From Antedon bifida (lineage: Eukaryota; Echinodermata; Crinoidea; Comatulida; Antedonidae): a DNA stretch of 64,000 nucleotides. Positions 25,701 to 37,922 of the stretch are shown piece after piece. The stretch lies in contig OY727093.1 of NCBI GenBank assembly GCA_963402885.1, positions 558,001-622,000 of the forward strand, read 5' to 3'. The translations under genes were made by a program, and so were the position numbers. Below the pieces are notes generated by a model. The model saw only the letters and a program-made list of their open reading frames with translations, was not told where the DNA came from and made no database searches. The first letter of the stretch is position 1. Each line of letters opens with the position of its first letter.

Positions 25701-28700
25701 TACTGGTTTAGGTCCATCAAATAGACCTTGATCTCGCTTAAGACGATCAAATGAAGTTGGGAAAAAGAAGGATAATAAATCCACCACACTGGCAGCCAAC
25801 TCTAGTATTCCTTTAAAATAATAATGCATGAATGAAAATAATGTTACAGATTCAACAACTCTACAGTACTGTAAATGTTCCAGTCATAAAAGTCATGTCA
25901 TGTCTAGTTGTTAGGGAGCTTTTGATTTGCAGCGACCTTTAAGAAAGAATAAAAAAGAATTTGAGAACATAATTACCAGCATGCGACCTGTAGTTGTGGG
26001 TAAGCTGGTAGACCTTCTTAGGCACAGCAACAGCCGATTGTTTTCCAAGAGCCTTCATAGAATCCTTGGCATAGTGGAACAGAGATTTCAAATCATCAAA
26101 CCGGAAAGCAACTCCACGCATGATACTTTGAGCTGTGTCCCCTGCAAACAAAAATCATGGTATACAATTTTCTAATAAGTTGTTTTAATCTTGTCTAAGT
26201 AGAAATTGTTTTAAAACATAATACAACTAAAAATACCTGTTAGGAAAACAGCGTTTGGATCACTACAGCATCGAATGAGCAAGGCTAACTCGGCTTGGGT
26301 AAAGTCTTGTGTTTCATCAACATAGATTTGATGTATTGCCCAATCAGGTACCTCAACTTCTTGTAGACGCTTGTAGATGTCATACACAACATCGGCCTCA
26401 TCAAAATAAAAGCGTTGCTTCTTCATATGCTGAAGAAATATGGTAATGTTAATGAATTTAGTTCTGGTTGACAAATGGGTGCCAATGCAAAATTTCAGTT
26501 ATTATATACTTTCTAAATATTATTGCACCTAACAGACCTCGATTAAGTACTGAAAATACTTATTACATGCTCACTAATTGCCAATTTCTACAACATTGTT
26601 AGTTTGCCGTATCAATGTATCTATATTAAAATATTCTAATGTATTAGATAAATAAAGTCTATTAAAATAATAACTGAAAAAAACACTACAAACAAATTTT
26701 TACATACTTCATATATTTTAAAGAGCTCAAAAATCTCTTTTCGATCACCAGTAAAACTTGGTGCCCTCTTTTTGCCCAATTTTTGATAGCCTTCTAGTTC
26801 CAGTTTTCCCTTATCCGAGTGCAATGCTTCTATTGAGCCTACAAAACATTAAGTGCGATAAGTGCATGCACATGCAACAATCTAATTCCACTTAAGTGTC
26901 AAAAAATGGGAAGTTGATTACAATGATAAAACATAATGTTGACTGTTATCATGCTACAATATAATGGTACAAAATGGGAAGTTGATTACAATGATAAAAC
27001 ATAATGTTGACTGTTATCATGCTACAATATAATGGTACAAAATGGAAAGTTGATGTCAATGATACAAATATTTGTTGACCATAATCATGTTTGAGACATG
27101 TTAAGCGTGGTTCCCACTAGAACGCAATGCAACACAACCACGTCTTAACGCAAAGTATTGGGAACCGACAACACAACAGTGTTGTATACATTGGAAAAAC
27201 ATAGGAAAAACATAGTACAGTGCATAGTCAAGTATGCAGAGTGAAACAGGTCAAAGTCTACATGCAACCAACCACACTTTAAAGAGAACATTTTTTTACC
27301 TTTGATAAACGACCTGATTTCCATCCAGACCAAAGTTGGATGATAAGGTAAGTTTTTCTTGTTGATTTTAGTCCAAAAGGTATTTTCAAAGATTTCATAG
27401 GTTACTTCATGCCGTTGATCGCGTGTGCCCGTCTTCTTTTGCTGTTTCTCTTCAGCATCAGGATCAAACTCAACCTCTTTCTCCTCTCCATCTTCATCAT
27501 CGTCATCATCCGATTCATCGTCATCTGATTCATCCTTCATGTCCATCATATCAAGAATAGGTTGTTGTCCATCTCCTAGTAAAAAAAGGTTTCATAATTA
27601 GTTGAATAAGACATTGTTAATACTAGTGGTGTGTTGAGATGTTAAAATAACATGAAAAAATACCTTCTTGCCATCCTCGTATTTCTTTCTTTAAAGAGCC
27701 ATCAGGGTTGCGTTCAAAGAACGGCTGACCCGGAAGTGATGCATCGAGTATCAAGAGAAACTGCCTGGAGTTGAGAAAGTATGGAAACCCTGTGCTTGGA
27801 GCATCCTGAAAGCGATGAGGGCGCTGTTCATCTTCTGTCTCCAAGTAATGCGTCGCTACATTACATCCATGTGCTAAATCACGGAAATTCTTAAGAACTT
27901 CATAACACAAGACTCGATTTTTTGTGATGAATATTTGATTGAGATGATCATAGGGTACTTCAGTGTCACTTTCTTCAGAATCAGTGTCTTGAGATACAGG
28001 GTTTGCAACAGCACCTTCTTCTAATTCCTCATCAGATGATGTTATGTCAGTTTCATTTCCTAAATATGGTTAGCAATTAATAGTATTTAAAAAATAAAAA
28101 TTAATGATTAAAATAGTGTGTATACCTTCATAAAAGACTTTTTGAAATTGAGCAAATCGAACAAACATGTTTTGTAAATAACATATTAATATTAATCATT
28201 ACAAAAAGTACTTCTGATCATTTTTCAGCTTTTCTTGCATTTAAAAAAACTGCCATAAATTCCTACTCGTGCAAATATATAGAAACAAAACAACACTAAA
28301 CTTGTTATCTGCTCCAAACAGAATATACAGTATTGAGGTGTTAACAAATAAGAAGATAATAGTTACCAAATTCGCTAACTTTGGAATGCCGAAAACCAAA
28401 ATCGCGTGGTATTCGTGGTTCACAATCAATTGACGCCATTTCCCAGTATTTCAGAAAACATGACCAAAGTCGGTAAAGACAGCAAGTTGTTTTTCCTAAA
28501 ATGAATGAACAAGTTAATATTCAGTTATAAATATCTTAAAAACAATTCATTACATACCTTAAAGTTACATCTTAGCTAAGGTCATTCATAAATTAGAAGT
28601 TACAATTAATGTTTACTATAATTTATTTGCTATCCAAAAAACACATTTTATTCAAACTAAGCAACAAAGATTGTTGCTGGAAATAGAGGTTCCATCCAAA

Positions 28701-31700
28701 TTATTTTACCTGTTCCACTACGTCCTAGAAGCAGAAGAGAGCAAGGAGGCTTAGGGTTGATGTGAATTATGGCGTGTTCCTTCTCTGTTACACGGAATGG
28801 AAAGTCAACTCTTGTACTGGTGTCATGTAAGATGTTGTTTACAAGACTAGAACTAAAACTGTAAAACTTCATTATATGATATTCTGTCTCCTTTGAGCTT
28901 GCTGGTGGGAAGAAATCTTCTTTTTTGATCAGCCTTTGTGGAGAATCTTCTGGAAGTATTTCTTGGTACAAATTTGGAATCCTTGTTGCTGATAAAAAAA
29001 AAAGGTATTGTTATTAATGGAATACTTACATTTTTGTTTTTTTTTTAGATAACATGATACATGAGATGATAAATTGAAAATTAACCTTGTCCAGTTTGTT
29101 TATTTGGAAGTCCTCTTAATTTTTTCTGGAGGATACATTCATGACCACGATCAATTGATTTCAAAATCACATCAATTGCATGCGATACATTGTCATGATC
29201 TGGAACTACGTCCCAAACACGGATGACCTCAGCATAGATACGACCTCCAGTGACACCACCAAATTCTTGTTGAGTTTCTATGCAGAAAAGTGGAAACATT
29301 TATGTATTTGCATTATTGAATGATATTCATCGTATAGGCAAGTGAAAGGCAGTAAGTCCAATTTTGTGACACTGTGGTGAAAAGTTTGTAATGGGGGAAG
29401 ATAGTTAAAAAAGGAATGTATGCATTGGCCTCTTATAGAAGTAGATAGTATACTCTTACAAATATCACAGCGTCTTGTGCCCATGGGAAGAAAGAGAGAA
29501 CATAGATAGAAAGATTTTATTAAGGTAGCAAAGTTGTTCAGTTACCTGTAAGTCTTGCCTCTGGATTCACACTAAGTTTTGGTGAAAAGGCTATAGCTTG
29601 CTGCCACAGGATCCTAGCACCACTGGTCAATTTGATCTCAAATAGTTGGATGTTTTTAGATTTGTCATGGGTTAGTGCTTTGGAAAGACTTTTAGACCGA
29701 TCTCCTTCACCAAGCCGTCGTATTTTGTTCACAACAGCTTGTTTGATTTTATTTAGAACATGACGATCTCTTAAGAATTTCCAAACTTTGGCAGTACATT
29801 CAACTTCCCAGGTCAAGTTGTCAAACACTGCTGAATCTATTTCTTGTAGATCTCTATCTGTGCCTACATTTTCAGTTTGGTCTTTGAGTTTTTCTAAAAT
29901 ATAAATAAGATTATGGAAATTAAATTTATGTTTTACATTTCAGTAATTTATAGTACAATTTATTACTATTAAAAAAACCAAAATTTATTTATTTATTATT
30001 TGAAGGTGAGATGAATTTTAATTTTAATACAAAATATAGTTTATCAAACCTTCATCTGGTTGTGTTATATCAGGTGCTTTTTCTTCTTCTGCTCTTTCGT
30101 TTTCCATCTCATTCTTTTTTTTTCTTGGTTTTCTTTCAGATTCAATTTCCTTCTTATTTCTTTTTGCTTGCTTAATAACTGGAAGCACATCATCAATCAG
30201 TCCAGCTATTTTTCTCTTTAACTCATTTTTATCTAATTTAGTTACAGCATTCTCCTTCTTTTGCTGCTTTGTTTTCTGCTGTGAATCCTGATCAGTTGTC
30301 ATAGGTGATGATGATGATTCTGCAACTTCTACGGTCCTAGTCGACTCTTTGGACTTTGCAGGACCTCTTTTCCCTTTCTTTGGATGATGACGTGCTGCTT
30401 CTTCCAGGAACTGGTATCTCCTGTCAAGTCTTTTTATTTGTATAGGTATTCTACCAGATTTGTTCTTCAAATATGGATTCACCTTATTTCTAGCCAGGAG
30501 CTTTATTGCCTCTAGTGACAAAGCTTCGTCTTTTTCACTTAAAGCAATATGAAACAGTGTATCATCAGTGTGAGTATTTACATCTGTTGGGTCCAGATAC
30601 CGGTCATCATTCTTGTTGTTGCTGTACTTGTCAAAGAGCACCTTGAGAAGATCCATTTTTTTATCTGAAAAAAAGTACAGAATAGTGGCATTATTACAGT
30701 GAAATGAATAATGGGAAAATATATGTTCTAACACTACCATCGGTCAACCCCTATCCAGGGGACATCTCTATAAAGGAGAACAGTTTGTTGGCTCCTAAAG
30801 TACTGTGGCTAATAGAGCAAACTATGAGACAGAGGTTCACTTTTATGAGGACAAAATCTATAAAATAGCTGCAGTTTCTTTTTTTTTTATTAGTGTAATT
30901 AAATTCCATTCATGTAGTCTAATTCATAATCATCATAAAATCGTATATTAAAAAATATAAAATAATGATTTAAACTATTTTATACATAACTACCATATAA
31001 CCTAACCCATGGGTTCTCAACAGAGGCCTGCAGAGACCTACTGCTAAAAAAAACCTTAAAAGCGCAAGTGCTGTATGGATGTTCCCATCTGTGACATTCA
31101 CACTCTATATTTGGCCCCTGACTTTATTTTATGTCCTACGGTAGAAAACTGTAGCTTACAAGTATCTTAGTATGTGGTTTTCACTCAGAGTGCAAGGCTT
31201 TAAATGACATTATCTGATTGGTGGTAGCCGTATTGCGAAAGTTTGATGTGTTTTGAAACTGAACAATAAAGAGAAATTACCATTGCATTTCAAACAGAGT
31301 CTCAGGGCAGCATGTAGAGGACCGTCTCCAGAAACTTCAACAAGATCTTCTGGTGCTGCATCTTTCCTTATTAATGCTGTTATCATGGCATAGTTATCAC
31401 CTTTCATCTCTTGATGTAAACAATACCTGACCGGGGATTGACCTTCACCTGGGAGACCATTTGGTACAGCTCCATTCTAAATATTTCAAATTGACAATTA
31501 GATCTATGAAAAAATCTGTATTGATTCTAAACCTGTGATACAATATTGAATATCTATGAGACAATTGGTGCAGTGTGTCCATTTGATATTGTGCTTTCCT
31601 AAATATTGAATATTACTGAGGCCTAAGTTGGTGGAATAAGTTTGTGATGTAAATTAAATTATTTTCTTTACTGGGTAAAATATACATTTAAAATAGTGTT

Positions 31701-34700
31701 TCTACCTCTAACAAAGCTTTAACAACTCTAATCTTCTCAATGTTCTTATCTGTTGATTTTAGACATCTCATGATTGAAATAGATTTCACATCACACCCTG
31801 TAGCTAAACCACCTTGGCCGTACTCAAACTTATTTCCTCCACCTTTTAGTAAAAGGAACATCACTCGCCAACAATTTTCAGTCTGAAGATCAAGCATGGT
31901 TTTATCCCAAATTGAAGGATTTAATCCACTTTGCACATCTTGCGCAATTTCTGCCAAAAAAATCATGGAATCACTTAAATCACATATATATTGGTTACAT
32001 TTTTGTGCTGAAGTTCAATTCAATCAATACAATTTCACAGTGAGTGATGAAAGAAAAAAACAATAGAAGCGAAAAAAACAATAGAAGCAAAAAAAGAAAT
32101 GGAAAGTATGATTAACAACACATATTAACATCCCCTTTTCCATTAATTTACTGACTAGTCTTTTGTAAATAAATAAAGAATGGGATGTAACCTACCTTTG
32201 AAATCAGATGAATCTAATATGTTAATGATTTCTTGTTTGCAGTTTTCTTCTTGTTCACCATTGTTTCTGTCCACCATAACATTTAAGAACACTTGCAGGG
32301 CTTTGCTATACTGTCTTTCTCTTTTTAATTTACAACCTTTTTCAAACCCATTAACTTGTTCTGAAAAAAATAACAATTTAAAGGTTCATATGAATACACT
32401 TTTATATTTAACATATTTAGTTGACTCTTTATATCTATTACTGCTTTATTTATTGTTGATTAAACAGACAAACTTCTATAAAACAAAGTGAACTGCTGCT
32501 ATTAAAAAACAAACATTGCAGTTCTTTTCTAAATGTGGTTTAGTTGCATTCTGTTGCTATGGCAATAGAAATAATCATGTACTTTTCAAACCTTTTTTGT
32601 ATGTTTGCTTTTTATTTTTTTCTTTGGTTTTCAAATTAGGCTGACTGTTTTGATTTTGTTGTGGTTTTTTTCTTGCTTTTTGTTTATCCTGTTTCTTGGG
32701 ATTTGCAACTTCAGAGTAAGGGCGTCGTTCTCTCTCAGGCATGTCATCAGAAAATTTAGAAAAGCCATAATCAGTATTTGAAGCTGCTGGTGATGAGTAG
32801 GGACGCCGGGTCCGTTCTGTAAGAACAGGATTTTCTTCAAACCGTTGTTGCTTTGTCTTTGGTACAACACTTTCAGAAGATTTTGGAACTGGTTTTGCTT
32901 GATTGGCAGTAAGCTTAGAATCTTTTTCCTCACTTCGTACTTTCATTGCTAAGGTCCAATCGTCTGTAATATAATCAGCAGCTGTTTTTCCAGATTTATC
33001 CTTGACACACGGATCAACCATGTTCTTTAAAAGATAAAGCACTGCTGTCTTTCTCTGCTTTCCACTTCGCTTGGCAGCAAAGTGCAGAAGTGTAGCACCA
33101 TCACTGTCCTTCCGGCTTCGTTTCTCTTTACTTGTTACATGTTCAGAGAATAAATACTTCAGAAAGTCATAATTAGCTTCAATTAAAACACAAAAATATG
33201 AGTTAACAACAAGTCTCCATTGGATGGAAATAAATAAAAACATTATCTTGCTAAATGGCTCAATTATGAAGTAGCTTCACAAGAACAAGTTCGTAATGTA
33301 CATTTAATAATCTCACTTTAATTAATTTAAATTAAAATATTAAATATATCATTACCAATTTCCATGCAATGGTTCAAAGCAACATGAAGGGGCGTATCTC
33401 CATCTTTGATTGACAGTCCATTCCAATTCGCACCATGTTTTATAAGAACCAACATCAGATCCATTCCATATCTATTCCGATCAGAAGGACCCATAAATCT
33501 TCAATTTAAATGAAAAAAGAAAAGATTAGAAAAAAAAACACATACTAAATTACTAGTCAAATGAAATATCATACATGCATATCCGGGTTCAAAACGACTA
33601 CCAGTTATCATTGTGAATCAAATGTATCTGTTACAATGATATATAATAATAGGGATCTAGAACCATCCCCTTTCTTTTAAAAAAAATGTTGAGTGTAGAC
33701 ATGTAGACACAAGTGTGTTCCTCTTATTTATTGGTGTAATTACCCACCTTATGAGAGGACGAAGATTTACAGATGAAGCATCACAATTTGTTGCCATGCC
33801 GACACCTCTTGGAAGATAAGGCTCACCTTTGAGAAACACACGATGTAAAACCTTGGAGAAAAAAAACACAATAATTATATTCTGCAAAAGCCATGCTTTT
33901 TATGATGATCAATAATATTAATTCAGGCTTATATAGCTCATTATGCAAAAGCCTCAATGCACTTAACAGTAAAAATAAAATGCCAGAAAAGTGCCAGTCA
34001 AAAAAGTTTCAAAGTTTTCAAAGCTAACTTAAAATAAGTAAAGCAATTGAAGAAAAAAGAAAAACCTTGTCCATTGATGGAAAAAGCGAGAGAGTAGAGA
34101 CTCGGAGACCTCTCATATGGATGAAGAAGTTGCGATATAAAACAAATCAAAAGAGATATAACTTTAATAATATTTTTCCACTTTACCTTGGTTAGTCTTT
34201 GTTTAGCTAACTGCGAAACAACTTTGGACCAAACCGTGGGTGGCGCTCTACATCGAAAACAAAGTTCTTCCACTTTTGGCATGTCTGCAATGCAATTATG
34301 ATTATTTATTACGAGTGTTGCTGGCAAAAGAGAATTGCTGTTATGGCAGGGTGAGAAAATAAAGTAGTACTACACACCAACTATTGCAAACAAAAACATA
34401 CAGTTTTTCAGATTCTCTTCAGGTTTTAATCAACAGATTAGGTAGAATATTGTTATCTGTAGACATGTATACCCCTATTAATGATATTTTAAGTACTCTT
34501 GGATGGAGTAGACTTACAGAAAAATGGAATGAAAATATTCTTATAATGCTATTTAAATGTTTAAAAGAAATAGCTCCAAGATACTTCAATTTACTGATAA
34601 CCATAATAAATGCACTTGCTCCCAAAGTAATAATGACTTATCTATTCCGTTATGGAATAACTCTCAGGGTAAAAGAACTTTTGTTTATAGATCAACAAGA

Positions 34701-36392
34701 CTATGGAATTTTCTACCAAATAACATAAAATCAGAACTCCATAATATGTCTTTGGCAACTTTTAAATCTTCACTATAGAAAACATATATGTATTAACCTT
34801 TTTGCCATCACAATTGTAAATAGTTTTAAATCTCTTTTCTTTTTGTTTTTGTTTTATATTTTATTTTTGTTATATTATATGTTTACTGAACCACTTTGGA
34901 AATCAGTACATTTGTATTGAAAGTGTATTTCAGTTTAAAGAAAGAACAAATAAATAAATAAATACATTATCATGCTTGAATGGCTGTTTTTCTTTAGTTC
35001 CCAGATAAACTTGATAAAATAGAAGGCCTACTAGAAGGGAGCTGTGTCTGCAAAAATTAAAAACCTCAACCAGAAATGGAAAATGATAATGGGATCAGAC
35101 ACATCAGATTACCTTTGAGATTCTCCCATAATATTGCAATTTCTCTCATGAAGTCAGTCCTGTCTTTAACAGCAGCATCATCAAATCCTCTGATTCTACT
35201 ATATCCATCTACCAAAGACTGGAGCGCTTGAAGGAGCTTATTCATTTCCTTATATGCTACAAAAACTCTCCAATAACCCTGCAAAAATATACTAAATAAG
35301 GTAAAGAAGATGATTTCTTCCAGGGATACTACTAGTTGAAATTCTTTTATGACTATGAAAACAACTTTGACGATTATCAAAAACAACATTAATTTAACTA
35401 AAAATTGAATTGATTTAAATTCAATGTATTTATTTTTCAATTTGTACACTTTTGATGATTAACTTTTACTAAGATGAAATGTATGTAAAAAATTACCTTA
35501 ATCCATGTTTTGTCTACGTCCAAACACATCATGCCATCATTAAGTGCCTCTTTAAGTCTGCCAAGTTTAGAAAACGCCAATGACCGGTTGCTTAAGACCT
35601 TAGCAACATCTCTTGTGGTAAGCCCTACTTCTATGACGTGTGTAATCGGGTATCGTGTAATCTCTAGTGCTTGTGAGTAGCATTGAATGGCATAGTCATA
35701 GTGGCCATGTTTATTTGCTTCATTTCCAGTTTCTTTATGAGCATTAAACTGGTCTACATAATGCACATTTATTAAGAAATTAAATTAAAAAAACAAGAAA
35801 TATAATAGTAAGAGTACTGACATTTGTAAATACCGTATTTTATTCACAAATTTTGTGGGGAAAATACGGTATACAAAATACGGTATTTTTTTTATGAGCG
35901 CAGTTTCTGTATTAAAAAAATACCGTATAAAATACGGTATTTTCTTGGCAGCAGAAACAGGGCCACATAGATAGTAGAATTGTGAATAAAATAGTTGTTA
36001 AAAAGTAGTCAAAGTGAATACATGTTTCTTTGAGTCAGCTTTACAATACTTTACAATACATTACAATACATTACTACTGTACAAAGGTACTAGGGGTATA
36101 TAACAAGTATAGTAGAATAATATTTTTGGGAAGTACGTTGTTTGGGCCAAATAAATTTGATCCAATTTAAATGCAACCAAAACAAAAGCATAGCTAAAGT
36201 AGTAGCACTGGGTATGTAAAATACCAGAAGTTGATTCAATCACAACTGACAAAATATCATATAAATATTCAATATTCATTCATTTTTTTTAATTGTAAAA
36301 ACTAATAGGCCTGCCTACTTACTCAAATGAAAATAGTCTTGTTGTTGTTGATAAGTGTAATTATATGATGGATGCCCTCGACGCCCTGCCAT
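18362..36392 (-). CDS. TRANK1: TRANK1-like protein: TPR, ankyrin and UvrD-type SF1 helicase; 32 exons, 3250 aa
   Basis: This is the whole-gene entry; the parts are described separately. 32 exons with GT-AG borders sum to 9753 nt without a phase break. The family is TPR and ankyrin repeat-containing protein 1 (lupus brain antigen 1), a very large protein with a superfamily 1 helicase core and unknown biochemical role. The order here matches: TPR motif near the N-terminus, ankyrin repeats, helicase core with Walker A and DETQD, then a long C-terminal region. The start at 36390-36392 is the first in-frame ATG after an in-frame TAG about 31 codons upstream. Vertebrate TRANK1 is about 2900 residues, so this one is somewhat longer. 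Twenty of 31 introns are phase 1. A DNA-repair or RNA role is possible from the helicase class, but nothing in the sequence decides it. Confidence 0.9.
19948..23171 (-). CDS. TRANK1: TRANK1-like exon 28: 3.2-kb exon with a CCCH-type zinc finger (aa 1987-3061)
   Basis: A single 3224-nt exon, bounded by TTTTTTCAG and GAAG|GTACAG. It starts with further TPR-like helices (LKTEGRLKEAAEILKASG), then a Glu/Ser/Thr-rich disordered part. That part opens with three near-identical short repeats (LLKKSTVHESGME type, plus-strand 22717-22845). Around residues 2429-2447 the pattern CPLFATGRACPRDQCKQFH fits a C-x8-C-x4-C-x3-H zinc finger, a class that usually binds RNA. The rest is alpha-helical without recognised motifs, then a Lys/Asp/Val repeat-rich coiled stretch and a final CGIC pair. 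The exon is over ten times longer than most others in the gene, suggesting intron loss or a retained ancestral exon. Confidence 0.88.
23289..24326 (-). CDS. TRANK1: TRANK1-like exons 25-27: post-helicase alpha-helical repeats (aa 1810-1986)
   Basis: Exons: 24207-24326, 23861-24069, 23289-23491. Repeated helix pairs of TPR-like character: DYFYNNSLWEVALKCYKTAG, AAYDFLQCGMHNEAARCLF, GDYATAFKVLKQNREYDKAA. The spacing and small-residue pattern suggest a superhelical scaffold following the motor, as in other members of the family. Joined in phase (1, 0, 2) to the flanking exons. Confidence 0.85.
24466..28988 (-). CDS. TRANK1: TRANK1-like exons 14-24: UvrD/SF1 helicase core (aa 1062-1809)
   Basis: Exons: 28710-28988, 28367-28495, 27664-28059, 27300-27575, 26708-26838, 26237-26429, 25977-26141, 25611-25810, 25315-25452, 24959-25123, 24466-24637. 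Helicase motifs in order: Walker A GRSGTGKTT (from 1150, split by a phase-1 intron after the GTG glycine); Walker B-type YVDETQDF (1502-1509); GDTAQSI (1530-1536, motif III); LTHNYRSH (1576-1583, motif IV); EAKGLEFDDV (1678-1687, motif V); YTAISRAR (1762-1769, motif VI). All key residues for ATP binding and hydrolysis are present, so an active ATPase is expected. A very acidic insert (Asp/Glu-rich, exon 17) lies between motifs I and II. Intron 17 holds three 68-bp repeats and a decayed miniature element. Confidence 0.93.
26903..27106. repeat. 68-bp tandem repeat, three copies, in TRANK1-like intron 17
   Basis: AAAATGGGAAGTTGATTACA starts at 26903 and 26971, and a diverged copy (AAAATGGAAAGTTGATGTCA) at 27039. 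The first two copies are almost identical; the third has drifted. Confidence 0.8.
27100..27172. mobile_element. Short remnant of the GGTTCCC miniature element
   Basis: TAAGCGTGGTTCCCACTAGAACGCAATGCAACAC ending in ACGCAAAGTATTGGGAACC: both ends match the terminal repeats of the 15.5-17.3 kb family. The interior is very short, so this is a deletion derivative inside an intron. Confidence 0.6.
29086..31476 (-). CDS. TRANK1: TRANK1-like exons 10-13: second ankyrin region and linker (aa 612-1061)
   Basis: Exons: 31281-31476, 30050-30664, 29546-29893, 29086-29277. Exon 10 has an ankyrin motif (SGDGPLHAALRLCL). Exon 11 begins with DDTLFHIALSEKDEAL and LLARNKVNPYLKNKSGR, ankyrin-like, then turns into a long Lys/Glu/Ser-rich disordered stretch with several basic clusters (KKGKRGPAKSK, RKPRKKK) that could act as nuclear localisation signals. 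Exon 12 (LTWEVECTAKVWKFLRD) and exon 13 (RIYAEVIRVWDVV) form the globular segment that precedes the helicase in TRANK1 proteins. All internal borders are phase 1. Confidence 0.85.
31706..36392 (-). CDS. TRANK1: TRANK1-like exons 1-9: N-terminal TPR and first ankyrin region (aa 1-611)
   Basis: Exons: 36323-36392, 35497-35753, 35113-35278, 34187-34284, 33748-33851, 33356-33498, 32592-33176, 32196-32360, 31706-31950. Exon 1 encodes a short Gln/Tyr-rich leader (YTYQQQQDY). Exon 2 holds a TPR-type motif (GNEANKHGHYDYAIQCYSQA, then VLSNRSLAFSKLGRLKEAL). Exon 6 has an ankyrin-type DGDTPLHVAL and exon 7 DGATLLHFAAKR. Exon 7 continues into a Lys/Gln-rich low-complexity tail with two similar RTRRPYSSP / RERRPYSEV blocks. 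Exon 8 has another TPR-like helix pair (CKLKRERQYSKALQVFL). Exon 9 encodes an ankyrin-like helical segment. The exon 7 donor is GTTTGA, a weak but usable GT site, supported by exact phase-1 joining to exon 8. Confidence 0.85.
34345..34968 (+). mobile_element. 5'-truncated non-LTR retrotransposon, reverse transcriptase C-terminus
   Basis: Plus-strand sequence antisense within TRANK1-like intron 3. Two overlapping frames carry the fragment: the first reads GWSRLTEKWNENILIMLF, the second (after a frameshift near 34557-34620) reads SQSNNDLSIPLWN, then FVYRSTRLWNFLPNNIK and a stop at 34776-34778. The pattern R-S/G-x-x-L-W-N-x-L-P close to the end is typical of the C-terminus of LINE polymerase proteins. 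A roughly 170-bp 3' untranslated region and (AAAT)n tail (34946-34968) follow. It is a dead copy, missing most of the element. Confidence 0.75.
35828..35945. repeat. Foldback with AATACCGTATTTT palindromes in TRANK1-like intron 1
   Basis: AATACCGTATTTTAT, AAAATACGGTAT, AAAATACGGTATTTTTT, AATACCGTATAAAATACGGT follow one another within 118 bases and can pair in several ways. It is probably a small inverted-repeat element. It does not touch exon borders. Confidence 0.65.
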
Positions 36393-36790
36393 CACTCCGC
36401 CCAACGATGATGATGATGTGCAGATGTGTGGGTTCAAGCTTCCGTCCCAACAAGGCTACTAGAAAGTAGTCTAGTTGGGCCTAGTCAGACTGTCGTCGTG
36501 CTTTTCAGTAGGCTTAAAATCATTATTGACGATATATCAATACTGTATTATTACCGTTATACAACCAGGTAACTAATACTTAAATACCTACGTATCAGAT
36601 TACAGTAAATATACAAAAATACAGTATCTTTCGCCAGTATTTTAGGTACATGAACTACTTGTATTGTTGTTTTCTCCGTTCGTTGTCGAAAGTCGGGAAT
36701 TCCCGATTTCTAAACAATCCCGAGGTCAGCAGGTGGTTTGGGCAATTCCATTTCAGATAGGGATGTTAAAACTGAAATAAATTTAAAGCT
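36393..36790 (-). promoter_or_regulatory. Upstream region of the TRANK1-like gene with a kappaB-type site
   Basis: The perfect palindrome GGGAATTCCC sits at 36695-36704, 303 bases upstream of the start codon, inside GTCGGGAATTCCCGATT. An in-frame TAG upstream of the ATG limits the N-terminus. I cannot place the transcription start. No TATA box is obvious at a fixed spacing. Confidence 0.35.
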
Positions 36791-37922
36791 CTGGAGGTAC
36801 AGGCATGCATTTTAAATATAATATCTGGTTAATTGTACATAAATAAATAAATAATAATAAATAAATAATAATAATAAATATTTGTAACAGAAAAATACAT
36901 GAATTTCCCTTAATATGGTCAAATACAAATTTTGGCAAAATTCTGCCATAAAAACCAGGAAGACTTTTTTCAGTAGTTAGGTAGTTTAACCTAATGTAAT
37001 AACATGTCTGGTGACTCCCTAGAAGGTGAAAAAAGATGGTGGATATACGGTGGATAATTTTTGCTATAGCATGAAAATAAAAATCTGAAGTTGAATAAAA
37101 ATACCAGAAACGTAAAATTAAAATTATATTACCTATATTAAGTCATTTTTTACCACACCGTTTATTTTTCATAGCTTTTTAAAATTGGAATGTATGATCA
37201 ATATAAATGTTTTGCCCGCACCTGGCCTTTAAAAGCATTCAAAAATAGAACTACAGTAAAAGCAAAAGAACAACTACTAAAAAAATGAAATTATAAACTA
37301 CTTTTTGATATCTATTTTTTTACAGGCTATTAATATTATTAAGATGTATTGTCCCCCAAAAAAAAGGATTAATTAAAAAAGACTTTGAATAGGCCATTTC
37401 ACAGTTTTTTTTGTAGAAAACAATTTTTTTTTCAAATAATGCTTTCACTTATGAAAAGACAACATAAACAGTTAAATTCAACCAAAAATCCATTGAATAC
37501 TAGTCAATTTGATTATTTGAATTACTCAAATTACAGTTGGTTTTTTTTTTCGATCCAATTTTTGGTCAAAGTGATCAACTATTATGTGACTTTAAAATGG
37601 CATATTCAACAAAAACATTTAAAACAAAAATGTTTTCAGGGGGACAATATTATATATCATTAAAAAAATCTTGGATCTATAAATAAAACATTTGATTTAA
37701 TTTAAAACAATTAAAAAAATTGATAAACAAATTAATGTAATCACAGCAGCATGTATATATTATGTTTTCTAATGATTGGTATTCAATGAAAGTGTGAAAA
37801 GTTATGACAATTTACACAAAATGATTTAAAAATGAGTTTAAAACTTGCAGTAAAAAAAAACACCATTTGTGCAACAATCATTTTGAGTGTTAAGTTTTTG
37901 GAAGAGTTTAGTTACCGAGTGT
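36791..37922. other. Noncoding spacer with AAATAAT microsatellite
   Basis: No supported gene. (AATAAATA)n near 36840-36885; otherwise A/T-rich with several poly-A and poly-T runs. One open frame on the plus strand (37385-37663) has only compositional bias and no family features. Confidence 0.5.

Noticed and set aside
34384..34728. Plus-strand 114-codon frame as an independent gene
   Set aside because: It and the overlapping frame at 34557-34778 together make a frameshifted LINE reverse transcriptase tail.
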